Counted from the stretch's first letter, positions 18,999 through 28,204 are shown. The stretch: DNA of 64,000 nt from Glaciimonas sp. PCH181 (GCF_003056055.1 NZ_PYFP01000003.1:372001-436000); one strand, 5' to 3'. Notes: generated by a model from the letters alone, not told the origin. Made by a program: numbers and translations.

Positions 18999-19082
18999 AG
19001 ATATTTGACGTTACGCCACCCGTCCGGCGCAAGCAACGTCAGACCATCCTAATGCAACATTTTTAGATTGGAGCGCATTGTC

Positions 19083-19985
19083 ATGAAATGGACAGTGATT
19101 TGCATTTTTCTTTTATCAGTTATCTACGTGCACTTTCGCGGCAAAGTACGGATGCCGTTTTTCCGCCAGTTGTTCGACCATTCGTCGATCATGGCGCCGC
19201 TGAATATTTTGATGTATATCTTTTCCAAAGTACCGACGAATACGGCCTATTTGCCGACCAGCACTTTCAACGATTTGAAAATACTGGAAGACAATTGGGA
19301 GACCATCCGCGACGAGGCGCAAGCGCTGACTGGAATGGAAAAAATCCGAGCCGCTGAAAAGAATGACGACGCCGGTTTCAACTCGTTTTTCAAAGCCGGT
19401 TGGAAACGCTTTTATCTCAAATGGTATGACGCGAGCCATCCATCGGCAGAACAATTTTGTCCGAAAACGGTGGCGCTTTTGCGCCGCACGCCTAGCGTAA
19501 AAGCGGCGATGTTTGCTGAACTGGCACCGGGTGGAAAACTAAATTTGCATCGTGATCCTTTTGCCGGATCGATGCGTTATCACTTGGGACTGATCACGCC
19601 CAACGATGATCGTTGTTTCATCGAAGTCAATGGCGAGCGCTATAGCTGGCGCGATGGTCAGGGCGTGGTATTTGATGAAACTTATATGCATTGGGCTCAC
19701 AACGGCACTGACATAAATCGCATCATTATTTTCTGCGATATTGAACGTCCGATGCGCTATCGCTGGGCGCAAGCGGTGAATCGCTGGCTTGGCCGTCATA
19801 TGATGAGCGCCGCCGCATCGCCGAATGAGACCGGCGACCAGACCGGGGGGATTAACAAATTATTCCGCTTTGTCTGGGCCGCTGGCCAATACCGCAGAGC
19901 GCTGAAAAAATTCAGCAAACCGTTGTATTACGTCATTAAATTTGGATTGATCGTCGGCGTTGTTGCGGCGGTAATCTGGTTGTAA
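19083..19985 (+). CDS. lpxO: Aspartyl/asparaginyl beta-hydroxylase-family protein, LpxO-like lipid A hydroxylase
   Basis: The 300-residue protein (ATG at 19083, GGAG 10 bases upstream) has an N-terminal membrane anchor (about residues 3-20), a cytoplasmic Fe(II)/2-oxoglutarate hydroxylase domain and a C-terminal hydrophobic segment (about 280-300). The iron-ligand motif HRD is in LNLHRDPFAGSMRYHLGL and the distal His in ETYMHWAHNGTDINRII. This pattern and membrane anchoring match LpxO, which adds a 2-hydroxyl to a lipid A acyl chain. Substrate assignment is by family; some members have other membrane targets. No lipid A gene is adjacent. Confidence 0.82.
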   Translation: MKWTVICIFLLSVIYVHFRGKVRMPFFRQLFDHSSIMAPLNILMYIFSKVPTNTAYLPTSTFNDLKILEDNWETIRDEAQALTGMEKIRAAEKNDDAGFNSFFKAGWKRFYLKWYDASHPSAEQFCPKTVALLRRTPSVKAAMFAELAPGGKLNLHRDPFAGSMRYHLGLITPNDDRCFIEVNGERYSWRDGQGVVFDETYMHWAHNGTDINRIIIFCDIERPMRYRWAQAVNRWLGRHMMSAAASPNETGDQTGGINKLFRFVWAAGQYRRALKKFSKPLYYVIKFGLIVGVVAAVIWL

Positions 19986-20093
19986 GCAAGCAGCGGCATC
20001 CAAACCCATCAGACTTTTTGACCAAAGGCGGGAAGGATGCCACTATGATTGTGAAGGCGTCGTACTGAGTTGGTGGGCGCACGCTCCAAGGCG

Positions 20094-20449
20094 CTAAGAT
20101 TTTAAATTGTTGTTCCAGTTCTCCCATCCGAGAGCGGATACTTCCATACGGCAATTCTGTTTATTTATCATTTTTGCCCAAGCGCGTATCTTTGGTAAAT
20201 CGAAGTCCCCCTCAGCAATTTTTTCTTCAGGTTGCGACTTACTGTCAAGATAACTATACAAAACGTTGATGGATTCGCGTCCAATCCAGTTGGCGAAATT
20301 GACATGAACGGCGTGGATGGCCTGGCGAGTTGATTGAAATTTTCATGACGGGCAAGATGAAGATTATCTGCAATGGCGCTACGATGTATTTCTAGCGGCG
20401 CATATCTTGGGCTAGTGGGGATAACGGATGACGCGCATACTTTTGGCAT
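20094..20449 (-). pseudogene. Decayed tandem paralogue of the upstream Ser-rich gene
   Basis: The first about 50 codons (from the ATG at 20447-20449: MPKVCASSV...SAIADNL) match the N-terminus of the gene ending 7 bases upstream (MPKITASSV...STLADNL). Reading then shifts frame around 20320-20342. In the new frame the sequence runs to a stop at 20094-20096 and matches the other protein's C-terminal region: SQPEEKIAEGDFDLPKIRAW aligns with SKPKLEALLHGHQDKFDTNAVRNW, keeping FD...(V/I)R-x-W...N. About 200 residues of the middle are missing. So this looks like an internally deleted and frameshifted copy, not an intact gene. Confidence 0.6.
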
Positions 20450-20456
20450 AGACCTA

Positions 20457-21428
20457 TTAAACCCGTGAGGCTGCTAAGGCGTCAAACTCCTGATCGTAAT
20501 GCCGCATAAGCTTAGCAGTTTTCGTTTGCTGGTGATTATGGGACTGCATAAAATTTACCCAGTTACGTACCGCATTCGTATCAAATTTATCTTGGTGCCC
20601 ATGCAATAACGCCTCAAGTTTGGGCTTGCTACGCCGATAGTCGAAATAGAGCCGCTTAAGGGTTGACGAATCACGCCCCTGACCAGTCCGCTTTGATAAT
20701 AAAGCCATAGAAAAATGGAGAGGCTTAGCATCGTCTCTGCAAACAAAATGCACCAATGCGAGTATGACGATAATCACTTTGTGACCGTCGTTAATCATTT
20801 GTTTAGTACGTCCAAAATACATTTGATAAGGACTCATATTGGAGAGAAAGTCCGGCGCTTCGATGGTTTCCCTCATTAACGTAACCAGTTGCCTCAGTTG
20901 ATAAGAAGTCAACAACGCAGGTGCCCTGATTTGACTGTGTGCTTTGAGTTTCTCAGGCAAAGTAAATTGCCAGGCAGCCGTCTCTATTTCCACAATGCGT
21001 GTCTGAATATCCGCTGTGTCCGTTGTATATCCCAAAGAATCAAAAAAATTTCCCATTACCGATGCTGTAAAACATGTTGATAAATGTCCTACTACCGCAT
21101 CTGCTTCTTCCGTTGAAAAACTGTCCGCTGCCAAGAGTCTTGCGAACACGTTAGAGTGTGGCGTTCGCTCCTCAAAAACAGTATTTTTGATTGGTATTTT
21201 GCCAACAGAATGAGGGAGACGCAGTAAATCGGCAATGCTTAGAGACGAGTTTGCCTGTTCTGATAACGGCATGACGGGGGCTTCAACCGATGCAGGTGAC
21301 ATTTGACTGATAGATACATTGGAAGCTGAATATAAATTGTCGGCAAGCGTGCTGCTCGGCATGTGCTTTGGAAATGGCATAGTTCGTAAGGTAAACGAAC
21401 TAACTGATGATGCTGTTATTTTTGGCAT
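20457..21428 (-). CDS. Unrecognised protein with Ser/Pro-rich N-terminus
   Basis: The protein is 323 residues from the ATG at 21426-21428, chosen because the decayed paralogue downstream begins with the same MPK-x-x-ASSV sequence; a start 16 codons earlier is possible. Residues 1-65 are rich in Ser, Pro and Met and probably disordered. The rest looks globular and helical, with no signal peptide and no clear membrane segment except a short hydrophobic stretch (VIIVILALVHFVC). I recognise no family. A disordered Ser-rich N-terminus in front of a helical body and a tandem duplicated copy resemble secreted effector genes, but no secretion system for such proteins is in the window. Function unknown. 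Confidence 0.7.
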   Translation of the reverse strand: MPKITASSVSSFTLRTMPFPKHMPSSTLADNLYSASNVSISQMSPASVEAPVMPLSEQANSSLSIADLLRLPHSVGKIPIKNTVFEERTPHSNVFARLLAADSFSTEEADAVVGHLSTCFTASVMGNFFDSLGYTTDTADIQTRIVEIETAAWQFTLPEKLKAHSQIRAPALLTSYQLRQLVTLMRETIEAPDFLSNMSPYQMYFGRTKQMINDGHKVIIVILALVHFVCRDDAKPLHFSMALLSKRTGQGRDSSTLKRLYFDYRRSKPKLEALLHGHQDKFDTNAVRNWVNFMQSHNHQQTKTAKLMRHYDQEFDALAASRV

Positions 21429-21566
21429 GGGCGAATCGCTCTGCGGCTTTTGATCAAAAAGTAAAGTAAGGGACACGCAACAATCGCCGCAACTTCCGAC
21501 AATCCTGGGCTAAGAAATTTCCGCCATTTTCTCAACTTTACAATCCTCATACTTTAACATTCTGAC

Positions 21567-21597
21567 CAAAAAAATAGGGGCATGCATCTGCCCCTAT
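21567..21597 (-). terminator. Rho-independent terminator of hmgA-fahA
   Basis: On the minus strand ATAGGGGCA-N6-TGCCCCTAT is a perfect 9-bp stem followed by a run of seven T. It lies about 27 bases after the fahA stop codon. Confidence 0.85.
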
Positions 21598-21623
21598 ATC
21601 ATCCCGGCCAAAGGCTTAGGCCA

Positions 21624-22895
21624 TTAACGCGATGGCAAAATCTTTCCGCTGACGCTGCCAAACCCTACCCGATAGCCATCGCCCTGACACCAGCCTGTCA
21701 TCGCAATTTCATCGCCGTCCTGAATAAAGCCACGTTGCACGCCGTCCGCCAGCGTTAAGGGTTTCTGCCCATTTTTGGTCAACTCTAGCAAGCTGCCAAA
21801 TGCGTCCGGGGTGCTGCCGCTGATCGTGCCGGAGCCCATCAAATCGCCTACTTTCGTATTACAGCCAGAGACGGTGTGATGGGCGAGTTGTTGCGCCATG
21901 GTCCAGTACATCGCCTTGAAATTGGTCTTGCAAATTGTCTGTGGCAACCCCGACTTATCTTCAGCCGCGGTCAAGGTCACTTCCAGCGCAATGTCATAAC
22001 CATTATCGGTGTGCTGCTGCAAGTACGGCAGCGGCGCGGGTTGCTGCGCCGGACTGGCAACGCGAAACGGTTCCAGTGCTTCCATCGTTACGACCCAAGG
22101 TGAGATCGATGTGCCGAAAGACTTACTGTTAAATGGTCCGAGCGGAACATATTCCCATTGCTGCAAATCGCGTGCACTCCAATCGTTGAGCAGGACCATG
22201 CCAAAAATATGCTGCTCCGCCACGTCAATATCAATCGGCTCACCCAACGCATTTGGCTGACCGACAAAAAATCCCGTTTCCAACTCGAAATCAAGCTTAC
22301 GGGATGAGGCAAAAATGGGCGCGTCGGCGTCAGGCAATTTTAACTGCCCTTTTGGTCGATGCAAGTCGGTACCGCTGACCACGACAGAACTAGCGCGGCC
22401 GTTATAGCCTATCGGGATGTGCAACCAGTTTGGTAGCAATGCGTTTTCTGGATCGCGAAACATTGATCCGACATTGGTGGCGTGTTCTTTGGACGAGTAA
22501 AAATCGGTATAACCCGCGATGTCTATTGGCAAATGCAGCGTGACGTGATCTTGCGGCAACAGCGCGTTGGCACGCAGCGCCCGATTATCGCGTAACACCG
22601 GGTTATCATCGCGCAGCAATTGGCTGACCGCATCACGCGTAGCGCGCCAGGTCGCGTGACCTAGCGCGACAAATTGGTTCAGACTGCCACTCCGGAATAT
22701 TTCTGACGGCACCGGCAGCAAATCAGCATCAGCCAAAATCGCCAAATCCAAGACGCTATCGCCGATGGCAATCCCTGCCCGCAGCGTCGGGTCTGCGCCG
22801 GTGCTGAAGATACCGTAGGGCAGATTTTGAATCGGGAAATGGGATTCTGGCGTCGTTGCTATAAAAGACTTCAGCTTAGGATCGTTCGCTTGCAT
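21624..22895 (-). CDS. fahA: Fumarylacetoacetase
   Basis: The 423-residue protein has the full length of fumarylacetoacetase, with the N-terminal SH3-like domain and the C-terminal FAH catalytic domain. Family marks are TDFYSSKEHATNVGSMFRDPENALLPNWLHIPIGYNGRASS (in parts: DFYSSKEHATNVG, LPIGYHGR-like IPIGYNGRASS), KLDFELETGFFVG and LLNDWSARDLQQWEYVPLGPF. It hydrolyses fumarylacetoacetate to fumarate and acetoacetate, the last step of tyrosine breakdown. GGAG lies 6 bases before the start. It is 75 bases downstream of hmgA, forming an operon. The maleylacetoacetate isomerase gene is not next to it. Confidence 0.96.
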   Translation of the reverse strand: MQANDPKLKSFIATTPESHFPIQNLPYGIFSTGADPTLRAGIAIGDSVLDLAILADADLLPVPSEIFRSGSLNQFVALGHATWRATRDAVSQLLRDDNPVLRDNRALRANALLPQDHVTLHLPIDIAGYTDFYSSKEHATNVGSMFRDPENALLPNWLHIPIGYNGRASSVVVSGTDLHRPKGQLKLPDADAPIFASSRKLDFELETGFFVGQPNALGEPIDIDVAEQHIFGMVLLNDWSARDLQQWEYVPLGPFNSKSFGTSISPWVVTMEALEPFRVASPAQQPAPLPYLQQHTDNGYDIALEVTLTAAEDKSGLPQTICKTNFKAMYWTMAQQLAHHTVSGCNTKVGDLMGSGTISGSTPDAFGSLLELTKNGQKPLTLADGVQRGFIQDGDEIAMTGWCQGDGYRVGFGSVSGKILPSR

Positions 22896-22970
22896 GGGGG
22901 ACTCCGTTATCGGGTAAAAGTGTTGCCTGCATGATTATCTTGATAAATGCGCTTTGCGTTTGAGTGACAC

Positions 22971-24317
22971 TTACGGTTGCCCGGTAAAATTCTTTTTTAG
23001 TCCGTGCCAGCAAGTCAGATAGTCCTTTTGCAGCAGTGGTGTATCGAGCGCAAAACGCGTCGGGTGAATCACGTAACGGCTTTCAAACATGAAGGCTAAA
23101 GTATTGTCGATGCGGTGCGGCGCTAATGTTGCAGCGCTGGCTTTTTCAAAAGTTGCAGCATCGGGACCATGACCTGTCATGCAATTATGCAGACTGCCCC
23201 CGCCGGGCGCGAAACCTTCTGCTTTGGCATCATACGCACCATGAATCAGGCCCATGTATTCACTCATGATATTGCGGTGAAACCATGGTGGTCTGAAGGT
23301 GTTTTCAGCGACCATCCAGCGCGGCGGAAAAATCACAAAATCAACATTGGCGGTGCCTGCCAAGCCGGACGGCGATGTCAGTACCGTAAAAATGGACGGA
23401 TCGGGATGATCGAAACTGACCGTGTTAATCGTATTGAAATGACTTAAATCATACTTGTAAGGCGTGTAATTACCATGCCACGCGACCACGTCCAGCGGTG
23501 AATGGCCAATCGCCGCCGACCATAACTGACCGCCAAACTTTGCTACCAATTCAAAATCGCCTTCGCGATCCTCAAAAGCAGCGATCGGTGCTAAAAAATC
23601 ACGTGCATTCGCCAGGCCGTTGGAGCCAATCGGCCCCAGTTCCGGCAACTCGAATTGTGCGCCGTAATTTTCGCAGATATACCCACGGGCTTCGCCATCC
23701 GGCAGCACCATCCTAAAGCGCACACCGCGCGGGATGATTAAAATTTCACCCGGTTTAACCGCCAGTACGCCGAATTCGGTATGCGCCAGCAAGCGCCCTT
23801 GCTGCGGCACAATCAGCAACTCACCATCAGCATCATAAAAAAAACGGTCCTGCATCGAGCGATTGGCGACATACAAATGTATCCCTATGCCGACCTGCCC
23901 TGCCGCGTCGCCATTCCCTGCAATGGTGGTTAAACCATCGACAAAATCGGTCGCTTGCGCCGAGGCAAGCAACGGCAACGGATCCCAGCGTAGTTGGTTA
24001 GGCGAAGCGGCAACTTCATTAAAGGGTGCGCTGCGGAATAAGCCCTGCACGCCATGCGCAAGTGGCTGAAAGGCGTGATGCATGGCACCGGGACGTATAC
24101 GGTATAGCCATGACCGACGATTGTGGGCGCGCGGCGCGGTAAAGGCGGTGCCGGAAAGTTGCTCGGCATACAGGCCATAGGCGACTTTTTGAGGCGAATT
24201 CTGGCCAGCTGGCAGCGCACCGGGCAACGCTTCAGTGGCGAAGTCATTGCAAAATCCCGATTGATATTGATAGCGCTCAAGATCGTTCTGGGCGGACGCG
24301 GGCTTTGATTCGGACAT
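22971..24317 (-). CDS. hmgA: Homogentisate 1,2-dioxygenase
   Basis: The 448-residue protein is full length. The iron ligands can be placed in [20 protein letters not shown] (His and Glu) and in the following His of [11 protein letters not shown]. The N-terminal [19 protein letters not shown] stretch is diagnostic. It opens the ring of homogentisate to maleylacetoacetate in tyrosine and phenylalanine catabolism. AGGAG lies 7 bases before the ATG. It heads the operon with fahA and is divergent from a LysR gene, whereas many hmg operons are paired with an IclR-type regulator. Confidence 0.97.
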   Translation of the reverse strand: MSESKPASAQNDLERYQYQSGFCNDFATEALPGALPAGQNSPQKVAYGLYAEQLSGTAFTAPRAHNRRSWLYRIRPGAMHHAFQPLAHGVQGLFRSAPFNEVAASPNQLRWDPLPLLASAQATDFVDGLTTIAGNGDAAGQVGIGIHLYVANRSMQDRFFYDADGELLIVPQQGRLLAHTEFGVLAVKPGEILIIPRGVRFRMVLPDGEARGYICENYGAQFELPELGPIGSNGLANARDFLAPIAAFEDREGDFELVAKFGGQLWSAAIGHSPLDVVAWHGNYTPYKYDLSHFNTINTVSFDHPDPSIFTVLTSPSGLAGTANVDFVIFPPRWMVAENTFRPPWFHRNIMSEYMGLIHGAYDAKAEGFAPGGGSLHNCMTGHGPDAATFEKASAATLAPHRIDNTLAFMFESRYVIHPTRFALDTPLLQKDYLTCWHGLKKNFTGQP

Positions 24318-24480
24318 TCTTCGTCTCCTGATGCGTTATTCGAGGAAAACCGTAGGTTGTTTTGCGGCATCATCCGCATGGCTTTTACGCATTATGCACA
24401 TTTTTCATTTACAGAAAAATAGATAATAATTAAAATCATTTTTTAACATTACTAAATAATAGCGAATAGCGCGTCAATCT

Positions 24481-25386
24481 ATGGATCGCCTCGAATCATT
24501 ACGTGTATTTTGTCAGGTCGTTGAGCTGAATAGCTTTAGCCGCGCTGCCGAACAATTGGAACTATCGAATGCATCGATTACCAATCATATCGCTAGTTTG
24601 GAAAGACATTTTGGCGTCCGTCTTTTAAATCGGACGACGCGTAAATTGTCGCTGACCGATGACGGCCATCGCTGTTATCAACGGGCGCAGCGGTTACTGG
24701 GCGACATGATTGAATTGGAAGATACATTGCAGGGTTCACGCGCAACGCCACAAGGCGTTTTGCGGATTGATGTTCCGACCGTGATCAGTCGGATTTATCT
24801 TGCACCGGCATTATCGCGTTTTACCGCCCGTTATCCTGACCTGACATTGCGGGTGAATGTCAGTGATCGGATGGTGGATATGGTAGAGGGGCGGGGCGAT
24901 GTCTGGATGCGTATCGGTGAACTAAAAGATTCCAGCATGGTGGCGCGGCGGGTATATCAAACCAAAAATATTTGCTGTGCTGCGCCGGACTTCCTGCGGC
25001 GTCATGGCATCCCGGCCACGCCGCAGGATTTGACGCGCTTTCAGTGCCTGTCCTTTATCCATCCCAGTACTGGTCAAAATGTGCCGTGGACTTTCAGTAA
25101 AGGTAAGCAGCAAATTGAATGGACGCCGCAAACCAGCATTTCAATCAATCACGCAGAATCATTGATCCATGCTGCCAGTAGTGGTGCCGGGATTGTGCAA
25201 TTGTTGTCGCTGTCGCTCAACCCGGCGATTCGTAGCGGCTTGCTGACGCCGGTGCTGACAGACTGGAGTACGGCCGGGCCACCGGTATCAGTGCTGTATC
25301 ACCACAGCCATCAGTTGTCCGCCAAGATCCGTGTGTTTGTCGATTTTGTGACGGAATTGTTTGCTGAAATCGATTTAGCCGATTGA
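24481..25386 (+). CDS. LysR-family transcriptional regulator beside hmgA
   Basis: The 301-residue protein carries the LysR helix-turn-helix (MDRLESLRVFCQVVELNSFSRAAEQLELSNASITNHIASLERHFGVRLLNRTTRKLSLTDDG, residues 1-62; given as MDRLESLRVFCQVVELNSFS... only for identification) and the substrate-binding domain from about residue 90 (GVLRIDVPTVISRIYLAPAL). It is the PcaQ/DsdC-unlike, CrgA/GcvA-like subtype. No clear ribosome site precedes the ATG. It is divergent from hmgA over 163 bp, so control of homogentisate breakdown is likely. Its 3' end overlaps the convergent TauD-family gene by 12 bp. Confidence 0.9.
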   Translation: MDRLESLRVFCQVVELNSFSRAAEQLELSNASITNHIASLERHFGVRLLNRTTRKLSLTDDGHRCYQRAQRLLGDMIELEDTLQGSRATPQGVLRIDVPTVISRIYLAPALSRFTARYPDLTLRVNVSDRMVDMVEGRGDVWMRIGELKDSSMVARRVYQTKNICCAAPDFLRRHGIPATPQDLTRFQCLSFIHPSTGQNVPWTFSKGKQQIEWTPQTSISINHAESLIHAASSGAGIVQLLSLSLNPAIRSGLLTPVLTDWSTAGPPVSVLYHHSHQLSAKIRVFVDFVTELFAEIDLAD

Positions 25387-26364
25387 ACCGCCATCATGCA
25401 CCGACATAGAATCGGCCATCGCCACAATCACTTTACGCGGGCCTTTAAAGGGTGCACGGGCATGCGCGGCTAGCATGTTATCGAGCATCAGTACGTCACC
25501 CTGCTGCCACGGCAACACTACTTTGTGCTTGTCCAGAATGGCGCGGACATGGTCCAGTTCCGCATCGGCAATCTGGCTGCCATCGCCGTAATAGACATTG
25601 CGCGGCAAATTTTGCTGACCAACACTGTCGAGTAATAATGCGCGTGCCTCCGCATCCAGCGTAGAAAGATGAAATAAATGCGCCTGATTAAACCAGACTG
25701 CTTCGCCTGTGACCGGATGCTGTGCGACTGCTTTGCAGCGTTGGCAGGTTCGCAATTCACCATCGTCTATCCACTCAAACGCAATACCCTGCTGCTGGCA
25801 ATAAGCCTCTACTTCTGCCTGGCTATCGGTATTGAATACGCGCTGCCATGGCAAATCCAGCCCGTTGCCGTAATTCCGCACGTACATCAGACCTTTTTCG
25901 ATAAAGCGCTGGCGGATTTCAGGGGCAATATCGCGATACACGGCACGGCTATCAGCAATTGCTGCATCACCGCCAGCGCGTGCAGCAAGGTCGCAATACA
26001 GCCATAGTTTCATTGGCCATTCGCGTGTATAAGCTTGCGCGTTGTGCAGCGGGATAGGCTGATGCGCCGGATATTCAGTAAAAGTATAAATGCCGCCACC
26101 GACCTTGCTGCGCGGCGTGGCACCACATTCATAATTCAGCAGAGGATGACCAAACGAGCGCGCAAAGTCTTTAAACCCTGCGGCCCCGCCGATGCTGAAT
26201 CCGGTAAATAAAATCGCACCGGCCTCTAGCAGATGCGTCTCTACTAACGCGTGCAGCTGCGGTAAAAGGTCAGCGACATTAATGCCGGGCACCACTGCAC
26301 GGACGCGGAGGGGGAAGCCCGCCTCGATATGGAGGCCCATCGTTTCAATTGCTTGAATTTGCAT
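25375..26364 (-). CDS. TauD/TfdA (SyrP-like) Fe(II)/2-oxoglutarate enzyme with H-x-A iron motif
   Basis: The protein is 329 residues from the ATG at 26362-26364 (GGAG 9 bases upstream). It clearly belongs to the TauD/TfdA group related to SyrP: GGGIYTFTEYPAHQPIPLHN, AYTREWPMKLWLYCDLAA, GGDAAIADSRAVY, TGEAVWFNQAHLFH. The proximal iron motif reads His107-Asn-Ala109 (HNAQAY), where the family normally has H-N-E. The distal His301 (LAAHARAPF) and the 2-oxoglutarate Arg310 (GPRKV) are kept. Loss of the carboxylate ligand is the hallmark of SyrB2-type halogenases, where it makes room for chloride. Alternatively the enzyme is inactive or does something else. Substrate unknown; neighbours (LysR, an SMR transporter) do not settle it. 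Confidence 0.85.
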   Translation of the reverse strand: MQIQAIETMGLHIEAGFPLRVRAVVPGINVADLLPQLHALVETHLLEAGAILFTGFSIGGAAGFKDFARSFGHPLLNYECGATPRSKVGGGIYTFTEYPAHQPIPLHNAQAYTREWPMKLWLYCDLAARAGGDAAIADSRAVYRDIAPEIRQRFIEKGLMYVRNYGNGLDLPWQRVFNTDSQAEVEAYCQQQGIAFEWIDDGELRTCQRCKAVAQHPVTGEAVWFNQAHLFHLSTLDAEARALLLDSVGQQNLPRNVYYGDGSQIADAELDHVRAILDKHKVVLPWQQGDVLMLDNMLAAHARAPFKGPRKVIVAMADSMSVHDGGSIG

Positions 26365-26707
26365 TTCAGACAGCTCCAAAAATAGGCGCGCCTAAACATA
26401 ACGACGCGGACGAGATTGAAGAACTATATCTCAAATACGAATGATTCCCAATAGCATCATGGTCGATACCTATCTTCCGCTGCTGTGTTGTGCGCTGTCA
26501 ATTTCCTTTGCTTCAGCCATTAAGTGCATTACGGCAACACAAATGTTTGATTTTTTTGCTATGGTGCACTCTGACGACGATTACAGGGGAGATGCTGATC
26601 GATCGCCTATGATTGTCCTCGACATGCTGTTGAGGTCAGCTGAGAAGATTTTTAATGCTTGTAAAGTTTTATACCAACAATGTCAGCAGTGGCATAAAAG
26701 GAAAAAA

Positions 26708-27037
26708 ATGCATTGGTTATATTTAGGTATTGCTATCGTTGCAGAAGTTATCGCTACCAGCGCCTTAAAAGCGAGTAACGAGTTCACCCGATTGATGCCC
26801 TCCATCCTTGTTGTCATCGGTTATCTGATTGCATTTTACTTTTTGTCGTTGACGCTACGCACGTTGCCGGTCGCGGTGGTGTATGCGATGTGGTCGGGGA
26901 TTGGGATTGCACTGATTGCGCTGATAGGCTGGTTCGTGTTCAAGCAAACACTGGATACACCGGCGCTGATAGGAATCGGACTGATCGTGGCTGGCGTGGT
27001 GGTACTCAATGTGTTTTCTAAATCGTCAGCGCATTGA
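26708..27037 (+). CDS. Small multidrug resistance (SMR/EmrE-type) transporter
   Basis: The 109-residue protein has four membrane segments and the SMR signature with the essential acidic residue Glu13 ([15 protein letters not shown]). Other marks are [24 protein letters not shown] and [11 protein letters not shown]. The ATG at 26708 has AGGA 7 bases upstream; the longer frame from 26441 reads through spacer. It would export cationic or guanidinium-like compounds by proton exchange as a dimer. I looked for a guanidine riboswitch upstream and saw none. Confidence 0.92.
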   Translation: MHWLYLGIAIVAEVIATSALKASNEFTRLMPSILVVIGYLIAFYFLSLTLRTLPVAVVYAMWSGIGIALIALIGWFVFKQTLDTPALIGIGLIVAGVVVLNVFSKSSAH

Positions 27038-27105
27038 GAACACACCTCCGACTGGCTGAGATGGTCGAACAGGATAATTTGTCTATGCCCTTTAGCAGCG
27101 CTTTA

Positions 27106-27146
27106 CTGCCAGACCTGCGCCGTGGTCTGGCAGTGGGGTCTGGCAG
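27106..27146. repeat. Hairpin with a duplicated right arm
   Basis: CTGCCAGACC (27106-27115) pairs perfectly with GGTCTGGCAG at 27124-27133 across an 8-base loop, and an identical GGTCTGGCAG follows at 27137-27146. It lies between two convergent genes, so it may serve as a two-way terminator, although no T-tract follows on either strand. Confidence 0.55.
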
Positions 27147-27175
27147 CTAATGACGCAAAAAATGGTGACGTCGGC

Positions 27176-28204
27176 TTAAGCTTCTAATGCTAATAAGGCG
27201 AATGTCCCTAGCCAATGTTCGCCCATGTAATCGCCCGAAATATGGGCAATGGCGCTGGCAAAATGATCGTCGGCAGCGGCCATCAAGATTGCAGTGCGGG
27301 CGTCGTCAGCAGGCAACGCCCGCGCTATTGAACGCTGGCACCATGCGCGGCTGAAGTTAAGGCCATCCAGGTGGGCGATTTTGCCATCACTGCGGTCAGT
27401 GACGGTCGCCGGGATGAATAAAGTAGCGGGTTGACGCTGGGCCAGCCTTGGCAGGAACGCCGTGAACCACCCTTTAAATTCCTCCACAGATAAAACCTGT
27501 CGCATCAGTTCTGCCACCATTAACGCTGGCGATAGAAATTCGTCGCCGCTTGGTTCCCATGCCTGACAATCCACGTCCTGCGTATGCCAGCGTCGCGCCG
27601 ATGCGCAGATTAATGCCTCCAAAGTGGGATCATCATTCGTACGCGCATATTCCAGCGCCAGCGTCATCGCAAAGGCGGTATTGAAATGCGTGCCGACCCG
27701 CACCGGATAAGTCGCTTTCGGTAAAAAATTGACGAACAGCGCGGCAAAAGCATCGGCCAATGGCGCCAGAGTTTTAGCCCAACGTTGACCATCAGCGCTA
27801 TCCAATTTTGCCAATGCTGACTGCAAAGCCAGCAACCAGCCCCAGCCATAAGGACGTTCAAAGCCAGCGCGTGACGGTGCTGCCAGATAGGCTAGTTCGC
27901 CTTTGACATTTGCCTCAGTCAACTGGCGATCAAATACCGCACGAATCGCCGCTGCTTCTGGCAAATCAGGATAGCGATCCAACAAGCGCACCAGCAACCA
28001 ATAACCATGCACGCAAGAATGCCAGTCGTAACTGCCGTAAAAAATCGGATATAACGCACGCGGGCTTTGCACATCTGCGGCGCTGTTGAGCGAATGCGTG
28101 AGCTTGTTTGGATACTCTTGCGTCAAATGACCAAGCACCATATTGGCGAAGCTTGAGGCCAGCTCCGGCGTTAATTGATGGGTTTTCTGCATTATTTGAG
28201 TCAT
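27176..28204 (-). CDS. DUF2891 family protein
   Basis: The 342-residue cytoplasmic protein (ATG at 28202-28204) matches the DUF2891 family: HPIFYGSYDWHSCVHGYWLL-like LYPIFYGSYDWHSCVHGYW near residue 55, RPYGWGWLLALQ, and VGTHFNTAFAMTLALEYA. The fold is probably an alpha/alpha-barrel related to glycosidases or epimerases, but no activity is established. It lies 46 bases downstream of the srkA-like gene and is likely cotranscribed with it. There is no signal peptide. Confidence 0.85.
   Translation of the reverse strand: MTQIMQKTHQLTPELASSFANMVLGHLTQEYPNKLTHSLNSAADVQSPRALYPIFYGSYDWHSCVHGYWLLVRLLDRYPDLPEAAAIRAVFDRQLTEANVKGELAYLAAPSRAGFERPYGWGWLLALQSALAKLDSADGQRWAKTLAPLADAFAALFVNFLPKATYPVRVGTHFNTAFAMTLALEYARTNDDPTLEALICASARRWHTQDVDCQAWEPSGDEFLSPALMVAELMRQVLSVEEFKGWFTAFLPRLAQRQPATLFIPATVTDRSDGKIAHLDGLNFSRAWCQRSIARALPADDARTAILMAAADDHFASAIAHISGDYMGEHWLGTFALLALEA

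Larger units (their letters stand above)
18498..19082. other. Long spacer with a 40-bp palindrome
   Basis: The 585-bp stretch between the antiporter and the LpxO-like gene holds no firmly supported gene. It contains an imperfect 40-bp palindrome (18639-18678) and one weak minus-strand frame (18777-18998), both listed separately. GGAG at 19069-19072 serves the gene starting at 19083. Confidence 0.5.

Noticed and set aside
26441..26707. N-terminal extension of the SMR gene and a possible guanidine riboswitch
   Set aside because: The extension lacks coding character and the ATG at 26708 has its own ribosome site. No ykkC-type hairpins with ACG loops were found.
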